The notes under the pieces: model-generated
Told to the model about the DNA's origin: nothing
Databases searched by the model: none
Seen by the model: only the letters and a program-made list of their open reading frames with translations
Part shown: positions 31,946-42,400 of the stretch, in pieces
How the letters are laid out: the number at the start of each line of letters is the position of its first letter
Numbering within the stretch: the stretch's first letter is position 1
Origin: Streptomyces torulosus
Lineage (GTDB): Bacteria > Actinomycetota > Actinomycetes > Streptomycetales > Streptomycetaceae
Direction: 5' to 3'
DNA length: 48,928 bases
NCBI RefSeq assembly: GCF_001419765.1
Contig: NZ_LIRK01000053.1
Span: 1-48,928, forward strand
Translations under genes and position numbers: made by a program

Positions 31946-32647
31946 GTGGATGGTTCACGCATGACGAGGCCTTCGCTCCCCAACCCGCTCGAACCCGTCG
32001 GGCACCGCCGTGACGGGCGGCCGATCTATCCGATTCTCGGGGCCTCACCCGACGACGACTCCAACAAGTCGGGTGACGCGGACGGCCCGCCGAGTGGCGG
32101 CGTCACGCAGGAGGACCTGTCGCGGCTGCTGGCCCGAGAGAAGACCCAGGGTGGGCGCGCCGCTGTGAAGAAGCTGCTTGGCGAACTCGGCTTCGAGAAC
32201 TCAGAGGCGCTCACCGAGTTCGTCACTGCTAAGCGCAAGGCCGACCAGGCGGCGCTGACCGAGGTCCAACGCCGGGAGCAGGCCGCCGAGGAGAAGCTGA
32301 GGGCGGCAGAGGCGCGCGAGGCGCAGGCTTTGGCCAGGGAACGCGCCGCCATCCGACGCGCCGCCCTCGCAGGGCTCGGCGCGACCGGGGAGGATCTCGA
32401 CGATGCAGTGCTCCTCATCGACCGCGCGCTCGACGACCAGCCCGACGCTGATGAGGAGACCGTCATCGCTGCCGCCGAGCAGCTGAAGGAGCGGCGCCCC
32501 GAGTTGTTCGGCCAGGCCCGCGAGACCCCACCGCCCGCTCCGGGCGGATCTCCCGCTGGCGGCCCGCCGACACGTGGAGGCGTTCCGCCCAAGCCCGGAG
32601 CGGCTGGCCTCGACATGGCCCGGCGACGCGGCTTCATCACCGACTGA
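31946..32647 (+). CDS. Capsid scaffolding-type protein
   Basis: A 233-residue protein starting at GTG 31946 (TTGGAG upstream; ATG 31961 possible). It has a disordered Pro/Gly/Asp-rich N-terminus and then a long charged coiled coil of about residues 50-130 ('ALTEFVTAKRKADQAALTEV', 'EEKLRAAEAREAQALARERA'). A helical segment and a Pro/Gly-rich tail ending in 'GLDMARRRGFITD' follow. This build and the place just before the decoration and major capsid genes are those of phage scaffold proteins, which shape the prohead and then leave. Sequence alone gives no enzyme motif; no separate protease gene is seen. Confidence 0.75.
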   Translation: MDGSRMTRPSLPNPLEPVGHRRDGRPIYPILGASPDDDSNKSGDADGPPSGGVTQEDLSRLLAREKTQGGRAAVKKLLGELGFENSEALTEFVTAKRKADQAALTEVQRREQAAEEKLRAAEAREAQALARERAAIRRAALAGLGATGEDLDDAVLLIDRALDDQPDADEETVIAAAEQLKERRPELFGQARETPPPAPGGSPAGGPPTRGGVPPKPGAAGLDMARRRGFITD

Positions 32648-32797
32648 CGCAGCTCAAACACGTCATGGCCAAGATCATGACCCCACCGGCGGGCAGGCCG
32701 GACACGGGGACCACGCCCCTACCCGATTCGTGGACGGCGCCACCAGCCCGGTGAGCGCGCGGCACCCATCCGCGACCGTCCACTGGAGGTAGGGGCG

Positions 32798-33217
32798 TTG
32801 TCCATTCAGCCCGTATCCCGGTCGGCGACGTACAGCGCGAACCGTGACTGGCTCGCCTCGCTGCACGGAACCGACCAGACCGAAACGATCACTCTCGACC
32901 TGTCGAAGTTCACTGCGAACACGCACTACTTCGTTTCGACCGACCCCGACCAGCCGTACTCCCGCGTCGTGTCCGGCATCCCCGTCGGCAAGATCACCGC
33001 CTCGGGGCTGTACGCGCCGTGGAACCCGGCAGCGTCCGACGGCACCCAGGTCCTGGCCGGTCTCGTTTTCGCCGAGGCACTGTTCGCGCCCGGCGTCACG
33101 AAGGTCCCGGCCGCACTGCTGTGGCACGGCGTCGCCAAGGCGTCCAAGGTGCCCGGCGGCATCGACACCACCAAGGTCACCTGGTCGCCGACCGGTGCGC
33201 AGATCCGGTTCGTGTGA
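32798..33217 (+). CDS. Head decoration protein
   Basis: The 139-residue protein starts at TTG 32798 with GGAGGT seven bases upstream. The sequence is rich in small residues and beta strands ('VVSGIPVGKITASGLYAPWN', 'GTQVLAGLVFAEAL', 'VPAALLWHGVAKASKVPGGI'), as in lambda gpD-type (HDPD family) decoration proteins that bind the capsid threefold axes and stabilise the filled head. It lies directly before the major capsid gene, which is the usual order. About 150 bases of unassigned sequence separate it from the scaffold gene. Confidence 0.8.
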   Translation: MSIQPVSRSATYSANRDWLASLHGTDQTETITLDLSKFTANTHYFVSTDPDQPYSRVVSGIPVGKITASGLYAPWNPAASDGTQVLAGLVFAEALFAPGVTKVPAALLWHGVAKASKVPGGIDTTKVTWSPTGAQIRFV

Positions 33218-33229
33218 GGTGACGAGCAG

Positions 33230-34284
33230 ATGACCATTCAGGACCTCATCAAGGACGTCACCGTCCAGGACCTCACCGCATTCGCGCGGGCCCTGCCCAC
33301 GCCGGCGGACTTCCTCCTCAGCGGCGGTACAAACCCGGTGTTCCCGCAGCTGCAGCTCAACGACGTGAAGTGGCGGATCAAGGACTCCGGCCGCTACGTC
33401 TCCACCGCGAAGTACCGGGCATACGACGCGTCCGTGCCGTTCGCGTCCCGCGAGGCGTGGTCGAACGTCCGCGAGGGCATGCTGCCAGCCCTCGGACAGA
33501 AGCTCGTGGTGGGGGAGCAGGAACAGCTGCTGCTGGAGGCATCCCGCAACGCGGACATGGACCGGCTGCTGGAACTGCTGTATGACGACGTCGAGCGGCA
33601 CGTCGAGGCCATCAAGTCCCGCGTGGAGCTGGCCGCCGCTGACGTGCTCCTCGACGGCAAGCTCACCATCAACGAGAACCAGTTCGTCACCGAGGTCGAC
33701 TTCGGCGTCCCGGCCGGGAACATGCCGACAGCCGTGATTCTTTGGTCCGATCCGACTTCCGACCCGATCCGGGACGAGCTGGCGTGGATCCAGTACCTCG
33801 ACGACCTCGGCGCACCCGAGCCCGCGATGGTGCTGACATCCCGGCGAGCGTTCAGCTACCTGGCGCTCAACAACGCGTACCGCGCCGCGTACTACGGCTC
33901 GGTCAACCCGTCGACCACTCCGACCGCGAGCCTGACCCCGGAACAGGTCAACGTGGTTCGGGGCAACTACGGGCTGCCGCCGATCACCTTCTACAAGGCC
34001 CAGGTCCGCGTCGACGGCACGGCCGTGAAGTGCCTGCCGGACGACCGGTGGATCATGCTGCCGCCGGACCGACCGAAGTGGGGCAACATCCAGTGGGGCA
34101 CCACCTCGGAATCCCTCGTCCTCTCCCGCGGCTCCAACCCGGCGATCGTCCGCGAGGACGCTCCCGGCCTGATCATCACGCGGGGAACGCAGGACGACCC
34201 GCCGCAGATCTGGACCAAGGGCGCCGCTGTCACCATGCCGGTGCTGCACACGCCGGACGCGCACATCGTGGCGAAGGTGCTGTG

Positions 34285-34285
<1 letters not shown>
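33230..34285 (+). CDS. Major capsid protein (lambda gpE-like)
   Basis: A 351-residue HK97-fold capsid subunit of the lambda gpE type. Recognisable parts are 'LPTPADFLLSGGTNPVFPQL', the E-loop region 'KYRAYDASVPFASREAW', 'LDGKLTINENQFVTEVDFG' and the C-terminal 'DDRWIMLPPD' with 'TKGAAVTMPVLHTPDAHIVA'. No N-terminal protease-cleaved delta domain is visible, so a separate scaffold, as encoded two genes earlier, is expected. The next gene starts within its stop codon (TGATG). Confidence 0.9.
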
Positions 34286-34581
<296 letters not shown>

Positions 34582-34646
34582 CAGCACCACCTTTGGGGCT
34601 CGGCACCGCCACGGTGCCGAGCCTCCCTCGCACGACAGGAGAATCC

Positions 34647-34970
34647 GTGGACGACCCCGTACGGGCCTGGCTACTGGCTCAGCTCGGCTCCACTACCGAC
34701 ATTGCTGATCTTGACGCCCGCTACGCGCGGTTGCAGTCCGCGCGCGCCGTCGCCAACGAGGTCCTGGCCGAGCGGCGCGCGAAGCTGCTCGCTGATCCGC
34801 TGCGGATGACGGTGGACGGCGTGGTCACCATCGATCAGAGCAACAACCTCGCAGGGATCGAGCGCCAGATCGCCGCGCTCGTCGACGTCGTCGCGCCCGA
34901 CGAGCCGGCGGAGACAGAGCAAGGCACTGACCTCGTGACCGCGCCACTGCTACGCACTCGGGCACGGTAG
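34647..34970 (+). CDS. Small helical head-module protein of unknown function
   Basis: A 107-residue protein starting at GTG 34647 with AGGAGA five bases upstream; an in-frame ATG at 34593 has no ribosome site. The sequence is helical ('DLDARYARLQSARAVANEVL', 'NLAGIERQIAALVDVVAP'), with no enzyme motif. Proteins of this size between the capsid and minor head genes in actinophages often act in head completion or as connector adaptors. That role is inferred from position only. Only six bases separate it from the minor head gene. Confidence 0.6.
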   Translation: MDDPVRAWLLAQLGSTTDIADLDARYARLQSARAVANEVLAERRAKLLADPLRMTVDGVVTIDQSNNLAGIERQIAALVDVVAPDEPAETEQGTDLVTAPLLRTRAR

Positions 34971-34976
34971 AGCAGC

Positions 34977-35807
34977 GTGCCGTACGAGTGGCCACCGTTG
35001 GTACCCGGAGACTCGGATGAGATCGCGCGCCGTGTCGCGGCGGTGCTCGAGGAAGCCTGGCAGCGTCTCGCCGACAAACAGCGCGCTGTCATCGTCCGGT
35101 TCGCCGACAACCCGAGGACTCCGTACACCGTGGCGACGCTTGAGGAGTTCAAGCAGGCTATCCGGACCTTCCGCCAGCGCGTTGACCAGGAGGCCCGGCA
35201 GTTCGTCGAGCGACAGCTACCTCACCTGTACGCGGCTGGTGCCCAAGCGGCTGCCGAAACACTCGGCGTGACCTTCACCTGGACCACGTTCCATCGGGAC
35301 GCCCTCCAGTCGCTTGCGGCCGACTCCTACGTCGATTTCCTGCGCCGCTCGCAGGAAGCCGAGCGGATGGCGAACCAGTTCTATCGGGCGGTTCGCGAGG
35401 CCGCCCGCCGAGAGGTTCCGCTGCTTGCAGCGGGCAACATGACGGCTAAGCAGGCCGCAAAGAACCTGGCGGACAGGCTCGCAGCCGAGCACAAACTGAC
35501 GCACGTCATCTACCGGAATGGTGCTCGCGTGCCGGTCCGCGCCTGGGCCGAGGCCGCTACCCTCACCAAGTCGGCCGTCGCCTACAACGCGGGCACTCTC
35601 AATCGGACCCGCCAAGCCGGCGTCACCACGGTCGAGGTCTTCGACGGGGCCGACTGCGGATGGACCACCCATCAGGACCCAGACAAGGCCAACCGCACAG
35701 TGCGCACTGTCGAAGAGGCGGCCGAGTGGCCGATCTCCCATCCACGCTGTCGGCGTGGATTCGGGCCGCGTCCGGACACTATGGGGCGTCCAGGACCTGG
35801 TCTCTGA
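34977..35807 (+). CDS. Minor head protein (Mu gpF-like / minor capsid type)
   Basis: A 276-residue protein starting at GTG 34977. The N-terminal two-thirds is helical. The C-terminal domain has 'VEVFDGADCGWTTHQD' and ends with 'WPISHPRCRRGFGPRPD', the C...HPxCR signature of Mu gpF-like minor head proteins, which help to nucleate or complete the head around the portal. It is the last phage structural gene that can be recognised; no head-tail stopper, tail tube, tape measure or fibre follows. A partner sentence in most phages would place the tail genes right here. Confidence 0.8.
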   Translation: MPYEWPPLVPGDSDEIARRVAAVLEEAWQRLADKQRAVIVRFADNPRTPYTVATLEEFKQAIRTFRQRVDQEARQFVERQLPHLYAAGAQAAAETLGVTFTWTTFHRDALQSLAADSYVDFLRRSQEAERMANQFYRAVREAARREVPLLAAGNMTAKQAAKNLADRLAAEHKLTHVIYRNGARVPVRAWAEAATLTKSAVAYNAGTLNRTRQAGVTTVEVFDGADCGWTTHQDPDKANRTVRTVEEAAEWPISHPRCRRGFGPRPDTMGRPGPGL

Positions 35808-36195
35808 CGGAGGCCTTCACGTGCCGGGGGGTGTTGAGTCAGCGTTCCGACTCTGCCCCGGCGCGGTCCTTAGTATGCGTCGATCCCCCGTCTGTGCAGC
35901 ACCGCCAATCACGGTGCGCGCAGTCCGACCGCAAGACTGTGGACATGATCCAGGATGCCGCTTCTGCGGCCAGCGCGACACAGCGGGCTCCGGCGAGGAG
36001 TGTCCCCTGCACCGCAGGGCCCGCCAGGCACTACGGCACCCAGCTTGACGGGGAAACAATACGCAACGCACACAGGATCGAACTTTCCGCCTAAATCGGG
36101 CGCCACCCCCGGAGTGGCGTCGATTGTCGGTGGCACCATCTACATTTTCGTGTGTGGACCAGCGCCGTCACTGGTCAGTAGGAAGGACAACTCAA
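35808..36195. other. Junction between head module and restriction operon
   Basis: This 388-base gap is where phage tail genes would be expected. Apart from a possible Cys-rich short frame (35875-36048) it shows no gene and no visible remnant of tail genes. The base composition begins to shift here towards the lower-GC, T-ending codons of the hsd genes. The promoter for hsdM should lie in the last 100 bases, but no clear -10/-35 pair stands out. Confidence 0.5.
35875..36048 (+). CDS. Possible small Cys-rich protein
   Basis: A 57-residue frame with 'CGHDPGCRFCGQRD' and 'GEECPLHRRAR': four Cys and two His that could bind zinc. There is no clear ribosome binding site and the codon bias is only moderate, so it may be chance. 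It is listed because the Cys/His spacing looks ordered and it lies alone in the gap before hsdM. Confidence 0.22.
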   Translation: MRRSPVCAAPPITVRAVRPQDCGHDPGCRFCGQRDTAGSGEECPLHRRARQALRHPA

Positions 36196-38169
36196 GTGGT
36201 CGACCTGAAGAAGGACGTCTGGGCTATCGCCGACACCCTGCGCGGTGTCTATGCCCGCAACAAGGCAGGTGACGTCATCCTGCCCATGACGATCCTGCGC
36301 CGCCTGGAGTGCGTCATGGCACCCCACCGCGCCCAGGTTGCCGCGATCATCGCTCAGCAGCCGCACGAGATGCTGCGCGTGAAAATGATCAAGTCTCTCA
36401 CCGGCGGTGTGAAGTTCTACAACACGACGAAGCACACCCTGGCCTCGGTTTACGACTCCGGTGACGACATGGCCGACAACCTGCTGGAGTACGTGCGCGG
36501 GTTCAGCGACGACATCGACGTCTTCGCGAACTTCCATTTGCCCCAGCACATCGAGCGGATGAGGAAAGGCGGCATTCTCGCCACGATCGTCCGCCAGTTC
36601 CGCGACCTCGACCTGTCGCCCGAGACCGTGCCGAACTCCAAGATGGGCGAGCTGTTTGAGCACCTCATCTACATGGACTTCGAGTCGTCCAACGCTGAGT
36701 CCGGTGACCACTACACCCCCCGCGACGCGATCAACCTGCTTGTCGACCTGCTGTTCGCCGAGGACGACAACGGTCTGTCCGGCGACGCCATCCGCAGCAT
36801 CTACGACCCAACAGTCGGCACCGGCGGCATGCTCAGCGTGGCAGAGGAGCACCTGCACCGCATGAACCCGGACGCCGAGCTCCTCCTCTATGGGCAGGAA
36901 CTGCGCCCCGAGTCCTACGCCATGTGCCGTTCCGACATGCTCGCCAAGGGCCAGAACCCCCAGAACATCGCTCTGGGTAACACGCTGACCAAGGACCATT
37001 TTCCCGACGACAGGTTCAACTACATCCTCTCCAACCCTCCCTACGGCGTGGACTGGAAATACATCGCCGAGGATGTGGAGAGGGAGCACAAGAAGGGCTT
37101 CGGCGGGCGGTTCGGGGCTGGCCTACCCCCGACCTCCGATGGCGCCCTGTTGTTCGTCCAGCACGCCATCGCAAAGATGAACCCCGCCGACAGTCAGGAC
37201 GGTGGCGCCAGAGCCGGCATTGTGTTGAACGGCTCCCCGCTGTTCTCCGGTGGCGCCGGGGCCGGCTCTAGCGACATCCGAGGCTGGCTGCTGGAGAACG
37301 ATCTAATCGAGGCCATTGTTGCGCTGCCGAACGATATGTTCTACAACACTGGCATCTCCACGTACCTGTGGATCTTTGACAATGCGAAGCGCCCCGAGCG
37401 TCAGGGAAAGGTGCAGCTCATTGACGCCACCGCCCTGGGTTCTAAGATGCGTAAGTCCCTCGGATCCAAGCGTGTTCAGATCGACGAAACTGCCCGTGAG
37501 CGCGTGCTGCAGCAGTATGCCGACATGGAGGTTTCAGACACCTCCAAGATCTTCGACAACCTCGACTTCGCCTACTGGCAGATCACCATCGAACGCCCCT
37601 TGCGCCTGAACTTCGCGACCGTCCCCGAGCGCGTCGCCCTCGTTGCTGAGCACAAGGTTCTCGGCAAGATCAACGGCCTCATCGGCGCCCTGAACTCGTT
37701 CGGCGGGGGTGTTTACCTCAACCGCGAAGATTTCCTTATGGACCTCGGTAAGCACCTCGGTTCCCGTGATGTCACTCTGACCTCCGCGCAGCGCAAGGCC
37801 CTGTGGCAGACCCTCGGTGAGCGCGACGAGAACGCAGATATCTGCCGCTTCCAGTCTGGCAAGAACAAGGGCGAGCCCGAGCCTGACACAGGCCTGCGCG
37901 ACACTGAGATTGTCCCCTTCGGCTGGGGAGAGCACCAAAAGACCCACGATGCGAAGGATGCCACCATCAAGGCGTACTTCAAGGCTGAGGTAAAGCCTTA
38001 CATTGAGGATGCCTGGGTCGACTACACCAAGACCAAGGTGGGATACGAGATCCCCTTTACCCGTCACTTCTACAAGTACGCTCCCCCGCGCACCCTGGCC
38101 GAGATCGATGCTGACCTCAACGAATCCCTACAGGAGATCCTCGGGCTGCTGAAGGAGGTTGAGGCGTGA
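36196..38169 (+). CDS. hsdM: Type I restriction-modification methyltransferase subunit
   Basis: A 657-residue HsdM from GTG 36196, with GGAAGGA upstream; the frame is open to 36124 but lacks support there. The N-terminal helical domain starts 'DVWAIADTLRGVYARNKAGD'. The SAM motif I is 'DPTVGTGGML' and the catalytic motif IV is 'LSNPPYGVDW', so it methylates adenine N6. It joins two HsdM to one HsdS to make the modification enzyme and, with HsdR, the restriction complex. The stop overlaps the hsdS start by four bases. Codons end in T more often than in the neighbouring phage genes, which points to separate origin. Confidence 0.95.
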   Translation: MVDLKKDVWAIADTLRGVYARNKAGDVILPMTILRRLECVMAPHRAQVAAIIAQQPHEMLRVKMIKSLTGGVKFYNTTKHTLASVYDSGDDMADNLLEYVRGFSDDIDVFANFHLPQHIERMRKGGILATIVRQFRDLDLSPETVPNSKMGELFEHLIYMDFESSNAESGDHYTPRDAINLLVDLLFAEDDNGLSGDAIRSIYDPTVGTGGMLSVAEEHLHRMNPDAELLLYGQELRPESYAMCRSDMLAKGQNPQNIALGNTLTKDHFPDDRFNYILSNPPYGVDWKYIAEDVEREHKKGFGGRFGAGLPPTSDGALLFVQHAIAKMNPADSQDGGARAGIVLNGSPLFSGGAGAGSSDIRGWLLENDLIEAIVALPNDMFYNTGISTYLWIFDNAKRPERQGKVQLIDATALGSKMRKSLGSKRVQIDETARERVLQQYADMEVSDTSKIFDNLDFAYWQITIERPLRLNFATVPERVALVAEHKVLGKINGLIGALNSFGGGVYLNREDFLMDLGKHLGSRDVTLTSAQRKALWQTLGERDENADICRFQSGKNKGEPEPDTGLRDTEIVPFGWGEHQKTHDAKDATIKAYFKAEVKPYIEDAWVDYTKTKVGYEIPFTRHFYKYAPPRTLAEIDADLNESLQEILGLLKEVEA

Positions 38170-39404
38170 TCGATTCGTCTTTCCTTGGCCCGTCAGGGCA
38201 GTGGCTGACAGACGTTCCGGCGCGATGGAATAACGCGCCGCTTTGGTCCATGTTTGACAGGATCAAAGATGTCGAGCATCCGGACGAGATGATGCTGTCA
38301 GTATTCCGCGACTATGGCGTAGTCCCCAAAGAGTCGCGGGAGAACCTGAATAAGACGGCGGAAAACAGAAACATCTACCAACTGGTTCATCCCGGCTGGT
38401 TCGTAGTCAATCGGATGAAGGCGTGGCAAGGGTCAGTTGGAATTTCAGAATATCGCGGGATTGTCTCTGGTCACTACATCTGCTTCGCCCCTACTCATCA
38501 AGAGGATGTCAGATATCTGAACTATGCGCTCCGCTCGGATGCGTATAGGGCGATCTACCAGGGGCTGTCGCGCGGGGTGCGTCCTGGCCAAATTGAGATT
38601 GACAATGGCCAACTGCGGAAACTTCCCATTTCTCTCCCACCTCTCGAGGAACAGCAGGCCATCACTGAGTACCTGGATCGGGAGATTGGACAGATCGATG
38701 CGCTGATCGCTGCGCAGGAGCGGTTCATTGGGCTGCTGCAGGAACGGCGTCAGGCTGTGATCGGTCACGCGTTCCAGGAGTTGCCCAATTCTCGAATCCA
38801 GCTCAGGCGATTCATCCAGTTCCTTACGAGCGGTTCGCGAGGGTGGGGTGACTACTACGCGGACGACGGTGACGTCTTCGTCCGAATCGGTAACCTGCCG
38901 CGCCAGTCGCTTGAGCTGGGTGGTGAAATCCAGCGTGTCGATCTACCTCCCCATGTACGAGAGGGGCAGCGGACCAGGCTTCGAGAGAAAGACCTGCTGT
39001 TCTCCATCACCGCCTACATCGGCTCTGTGGCTGTGGTTGGGCCAGGATGGGTTGATGCCTACGTCAGTCAGCACGTAGCACTGTGCCGACTGGATCTTTC
39101 GCGGCTGGACCCGCGGTTCGTCGGGTACTTCATGCTCGGAACCGAAGGCCAAGACCAGCTTCTACAAGGAGCTGTCGGCGGTACTAAGGTCCAGCTTGCG
39201 CTCGACGACATCCGGGGCCTCCGAATTCCTGCTCCCACGCTCCAGGAACAGCGACGCATCGCGGCACATCTGGACAGTGAGACTGCGAAGATCGACAAGC
39301 TCATCGTCAAGACGAAGCGGCACATCGATCTTGCGAAGGAGCGCAAGTCTGCGCTCATCACTGCGGCCGTGACCGGCCAGATCGACATCACGAAGGGGGC
39401 CTGA
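38166..39404 (+). CDS. hsdS: Type I restriction-modification specificity subunit
   Basis: The 412-residue HsdS has the normal two-half build. The first target-recognition domain is at about 1-155, with the conserved helix 'LPPLEEQQAITEYLDREIGQ' and 'QERRQAVIGHAF' after it. The second domain is at about 215-345, followed by 'PTLQEQRRIAAHLDSETAKI' and 'KSALITAAVTGQID'. The two helices set the spacing between the half-sites of a bipartite target; the target cannot be read from sequence. It starts with GTG overlapping the hsdM stop. GC content is the lowest of the operon, as usual for fast-exchanging specificity genes. Confidence 0.93.
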   Translation: MIDSSFLGPSGQWLTDVPARWNNAPLWSMFDRIKDVEHPDEMMLSVFRDYGVVPKESRENLNKTAENRNIYQLVHPGWFVVNRMKAWQGSVGISEYRGIVSGHYICFAPTHQEDVRYLNYALRSDAYRAIYQGLSRGVRPGQIEIDNGQLRKLPISLPPLEEQQAITEYLDREIGQIDALIAAQERFIGLLQERRQAVIGHAFQELPNSRIQLRRFIQFLTSGSRGWGDYYADDGDVFVRIGNLPRQSLELGGEIQRVDLPPHVREGQRTRLREKDLLFSITAYIGSVAVVGPGWVDAYVSQHVALCRLDLSRLDPRFVGYFMLGTEGQDQLLQGAVGGTKVQLALDDIRGLRIPAPTLQEQRRIAAHLDSETAKIDKLIVKTKRHIDLAKERKSALITAAVTGQIDITKGA

Positions 39405-39407
39405 GCC

Positions 39408-42400
39408 GTGGTGGACCTGACATACGAGGAGCAGTTCGAGCGGCAGATCTGCGAGCACTTGGCGGCTCATGGGTGGCTGTACTCCCCAAACGGGGAGGGG
39501 TACGACGCTGATCGTGCTCTGTACCCGGATGACATTTTCGATTGGTTTGAGGAACTGGACCCGCATGCGTGGCAGCGCAGCATCGGTTCCGGCCCGCGAG
39601 CGGATTCGGCGAAGGAAGCTCTGCTGGACTTGATCGTGCAGCTGCGCTCCACCCCGCTGGACAACAAGGGCGGCGGCCCTGGCGGGACCCTGCAGTTGCT
39701 GCGCTCGGACGTCCCCATCGGGCTGCGCGACGAGCTGAAAATGGTGCAGTGGCGCCCAGCAGACCCGACCAACGCCAGCCGCACGGCCGCCTACGACAAG
39801 GTGCGCCTGCGGATCATGCGGCAGGTGCACTACTCGCGGCAAAAGCCTCACGACAGCATCGATCTGGTCGCATTCATCAACGGTATCCCGGTGGCCACGT
39901 TCGAGCTGAAGACCAACTTCAAGCAGTCCATCGACGCCGCAGTCAAGCAGTACGCCCAAGACCGCAAACCCAAGGCAGAGCCGCTGCTGGCGTTCGGTAC
40001 CGGGGCTCTGGTGCACTTCGTGGTCACCGAGTCCGAGGTCCGCATGACCACGCATCTCGACGGTGAGAACACCTACTTCCTGCCATTCAACCAGGGCGAC
40101 AACGGCGGCGCGGGCAACCCGGTCAACGAGCACGGGCCGGCCACCGCGTACTTGTGGGAGCAGGTCATGGCCCGCAATACGTGGCTGGACATCTTCGGGT
40201 CCATGCTGTTCGTGGACGCCAAGAGCACCACGAACGCGATCACACGTGAGCGTAAGACCTCCACCAACGTCATATTCCCGCGCTTCCACCAGTGGCAGGC
40301 CGTATCGAGGATGGTGGAGCAGGTCAAGGCTGAGAGCGTGGGAGGACGATTCCTGATCCAGCACTCAGCAGGATCGGGCAAGACGAACACCATCGGATGG
40401 ACTGCTCACCGCCTGTCGAACCTGCACGACGACACCGGTCGCAAGGTCTTCGACACGGTGATAGTGATCACCGACCGCACGGTGCTGGACGACCAGATGC
40501 AGCGCGCAGTCCTGCAGATCGAGGGCAAGCCGGATTACGTCTACAACGTGGACAGGAGAGCCCGCACCGACCAGGGCTCCAAGTCACGTGCGTTGCTTAA
40601 GGCCCTGCAGGACCGTCGCCGCATCGTGGTCGTGACCATCCAGACCTTCCCGGCCGTACTCAAGCTCCTGTCGCAGGACGACTCGCTGGCCGGGCACCGG
40701 TTCGCGGTCATCGCGGACGAGGCGCACTCCTCACAGGCCGGCGCCACGGCCAAGAAAGTGCGCCAGGTACTGCGCGCCGGTGGTCAGGAAGTCGACGAGG
40801 GCACGGAAGTCGACGCTGAGGACACAATCAATGCCTTTGCCGACGCCCCGACCCCGAACGTGTCGTTCTTTGCGTTCACCGCCACCCCCAAGCCCAAGAC
40901 CATCGAGCTGTTCGGGCGCCGCGAGACACCCGACGCCAAGCCGTCCGCGTTCGACGTGTACTCGATGAAGCAGGCCATCCAGGAGGGGTTCATCCTGGAC
41001 GTCCTGCCGCGCTACCAGAACTACGGGACGATTTACCAGATCGCCGAGGCGATCAAGAAGAACGGTGTCAACGTCTCCGCTGCTGACGAGGACAACCTGG
41101 TCGAGAAGACCGAGGCGGCAAAGGCCCTTAAGAGGTTCGTACGCCTGCACCCGACGAACATCGCCCAGAAGGTCGAGATCATCGTCGAGCACTTTCGCGC
41201 TAACGTGGCCAGCATGCTCGGCGGCCACGCCAAGGCCATGATCGTGACCTCGGAACGCAAGCACGCGCTGCGGTACAAGCTGGCGATCGACAAGTACATT
41301 AAGTCCAAGGGTTACGACCTGGGCACCCTGGTCGCCTTCTCCGGCACGCTGGACGACCCGGAGTCCGGCATCCACGACGAGGTCTCCGAAGCCAAGATGA
41401 ACCCAGGAGCTGGTCCGGACCTGGCCGAGGCGTTCGCCGAGCCGAACTACCGCGTCATGATAGCTGCGGACAAATTCCAGACCGGGTTCGACCAGCCCCT
41501 GCTGTGCGCCATGTACGTCGACAAGCGCCTGGACAACATTCAGGCGGTGCAGACCCTCTCTCGCCTGAACCGCACCTTCCGATCAGGCAACCTGGTCAAG
41601 GACCGCGTCTTCATCCTGGACTTCATCAACGAGCCCAAGGACATCCAGGCGGAGTTTGCAAAGTATTACGAAGAAGCCGAGATCGAGACCGAGACCAACC
41701 CCAACCAGCTGCACGTTCTGGCGATGGGGCTGCGCACCTTCGGCATCTTCGACACCCAGGACGTGGCCCAGTTCGTCCAGGGCGCTCAGGACGGTGACCG
41801 CAACGCGATCACCGCTGCGATGAGCCGGGCGCAGGACCGGTTCGCCCAGGCATGGGACCAAGCGCAGGACGACGAGGACACTCAGGCCGCGGAGCGGCTG
41901 GAGCAGTTCCGGAAGAACGTCTCCTCGTTCGTGCGACTCTACGACTTCCTGTCCCAGGTATACGACTACTCCGGCTCCCCGCTGGAAGACCTGTGCGCGT
42001 TCTGCCGTGAACTGGCCCAGTGGATCAAGGCCGAGCGGACGCACGACGAGATCGACATCTCAAGCGCCCGGCTGGTCGCCATCGAGCAGAAGGACAAGGG
42101 CGTCACGAATGCTTCGGTCACCGAGAAGGGTGACAAGCTGACCGGGCCGAGCGCGCTGGGCACGGCCAAGGTGAAGGACCCTGAGATGGTCCCGCTACTG
42201 GAGGTCATCGACACCCTCAACACCCTGTTCGACGACCTATCGGAGTCTGCCGTCGCCGGACTGATGGCGCTTGTCATCAAGGCGGCCAAGTCGGATGAGG
42301 TGCTGAGGTCGCGGGCCCTGGAGAACAGCCTGGAGAACTTCCTAAAGTCCGAGAAGGTTCGCGACCGGATCCTCGACACGCTGCTCGCCGCCCCCGGGGA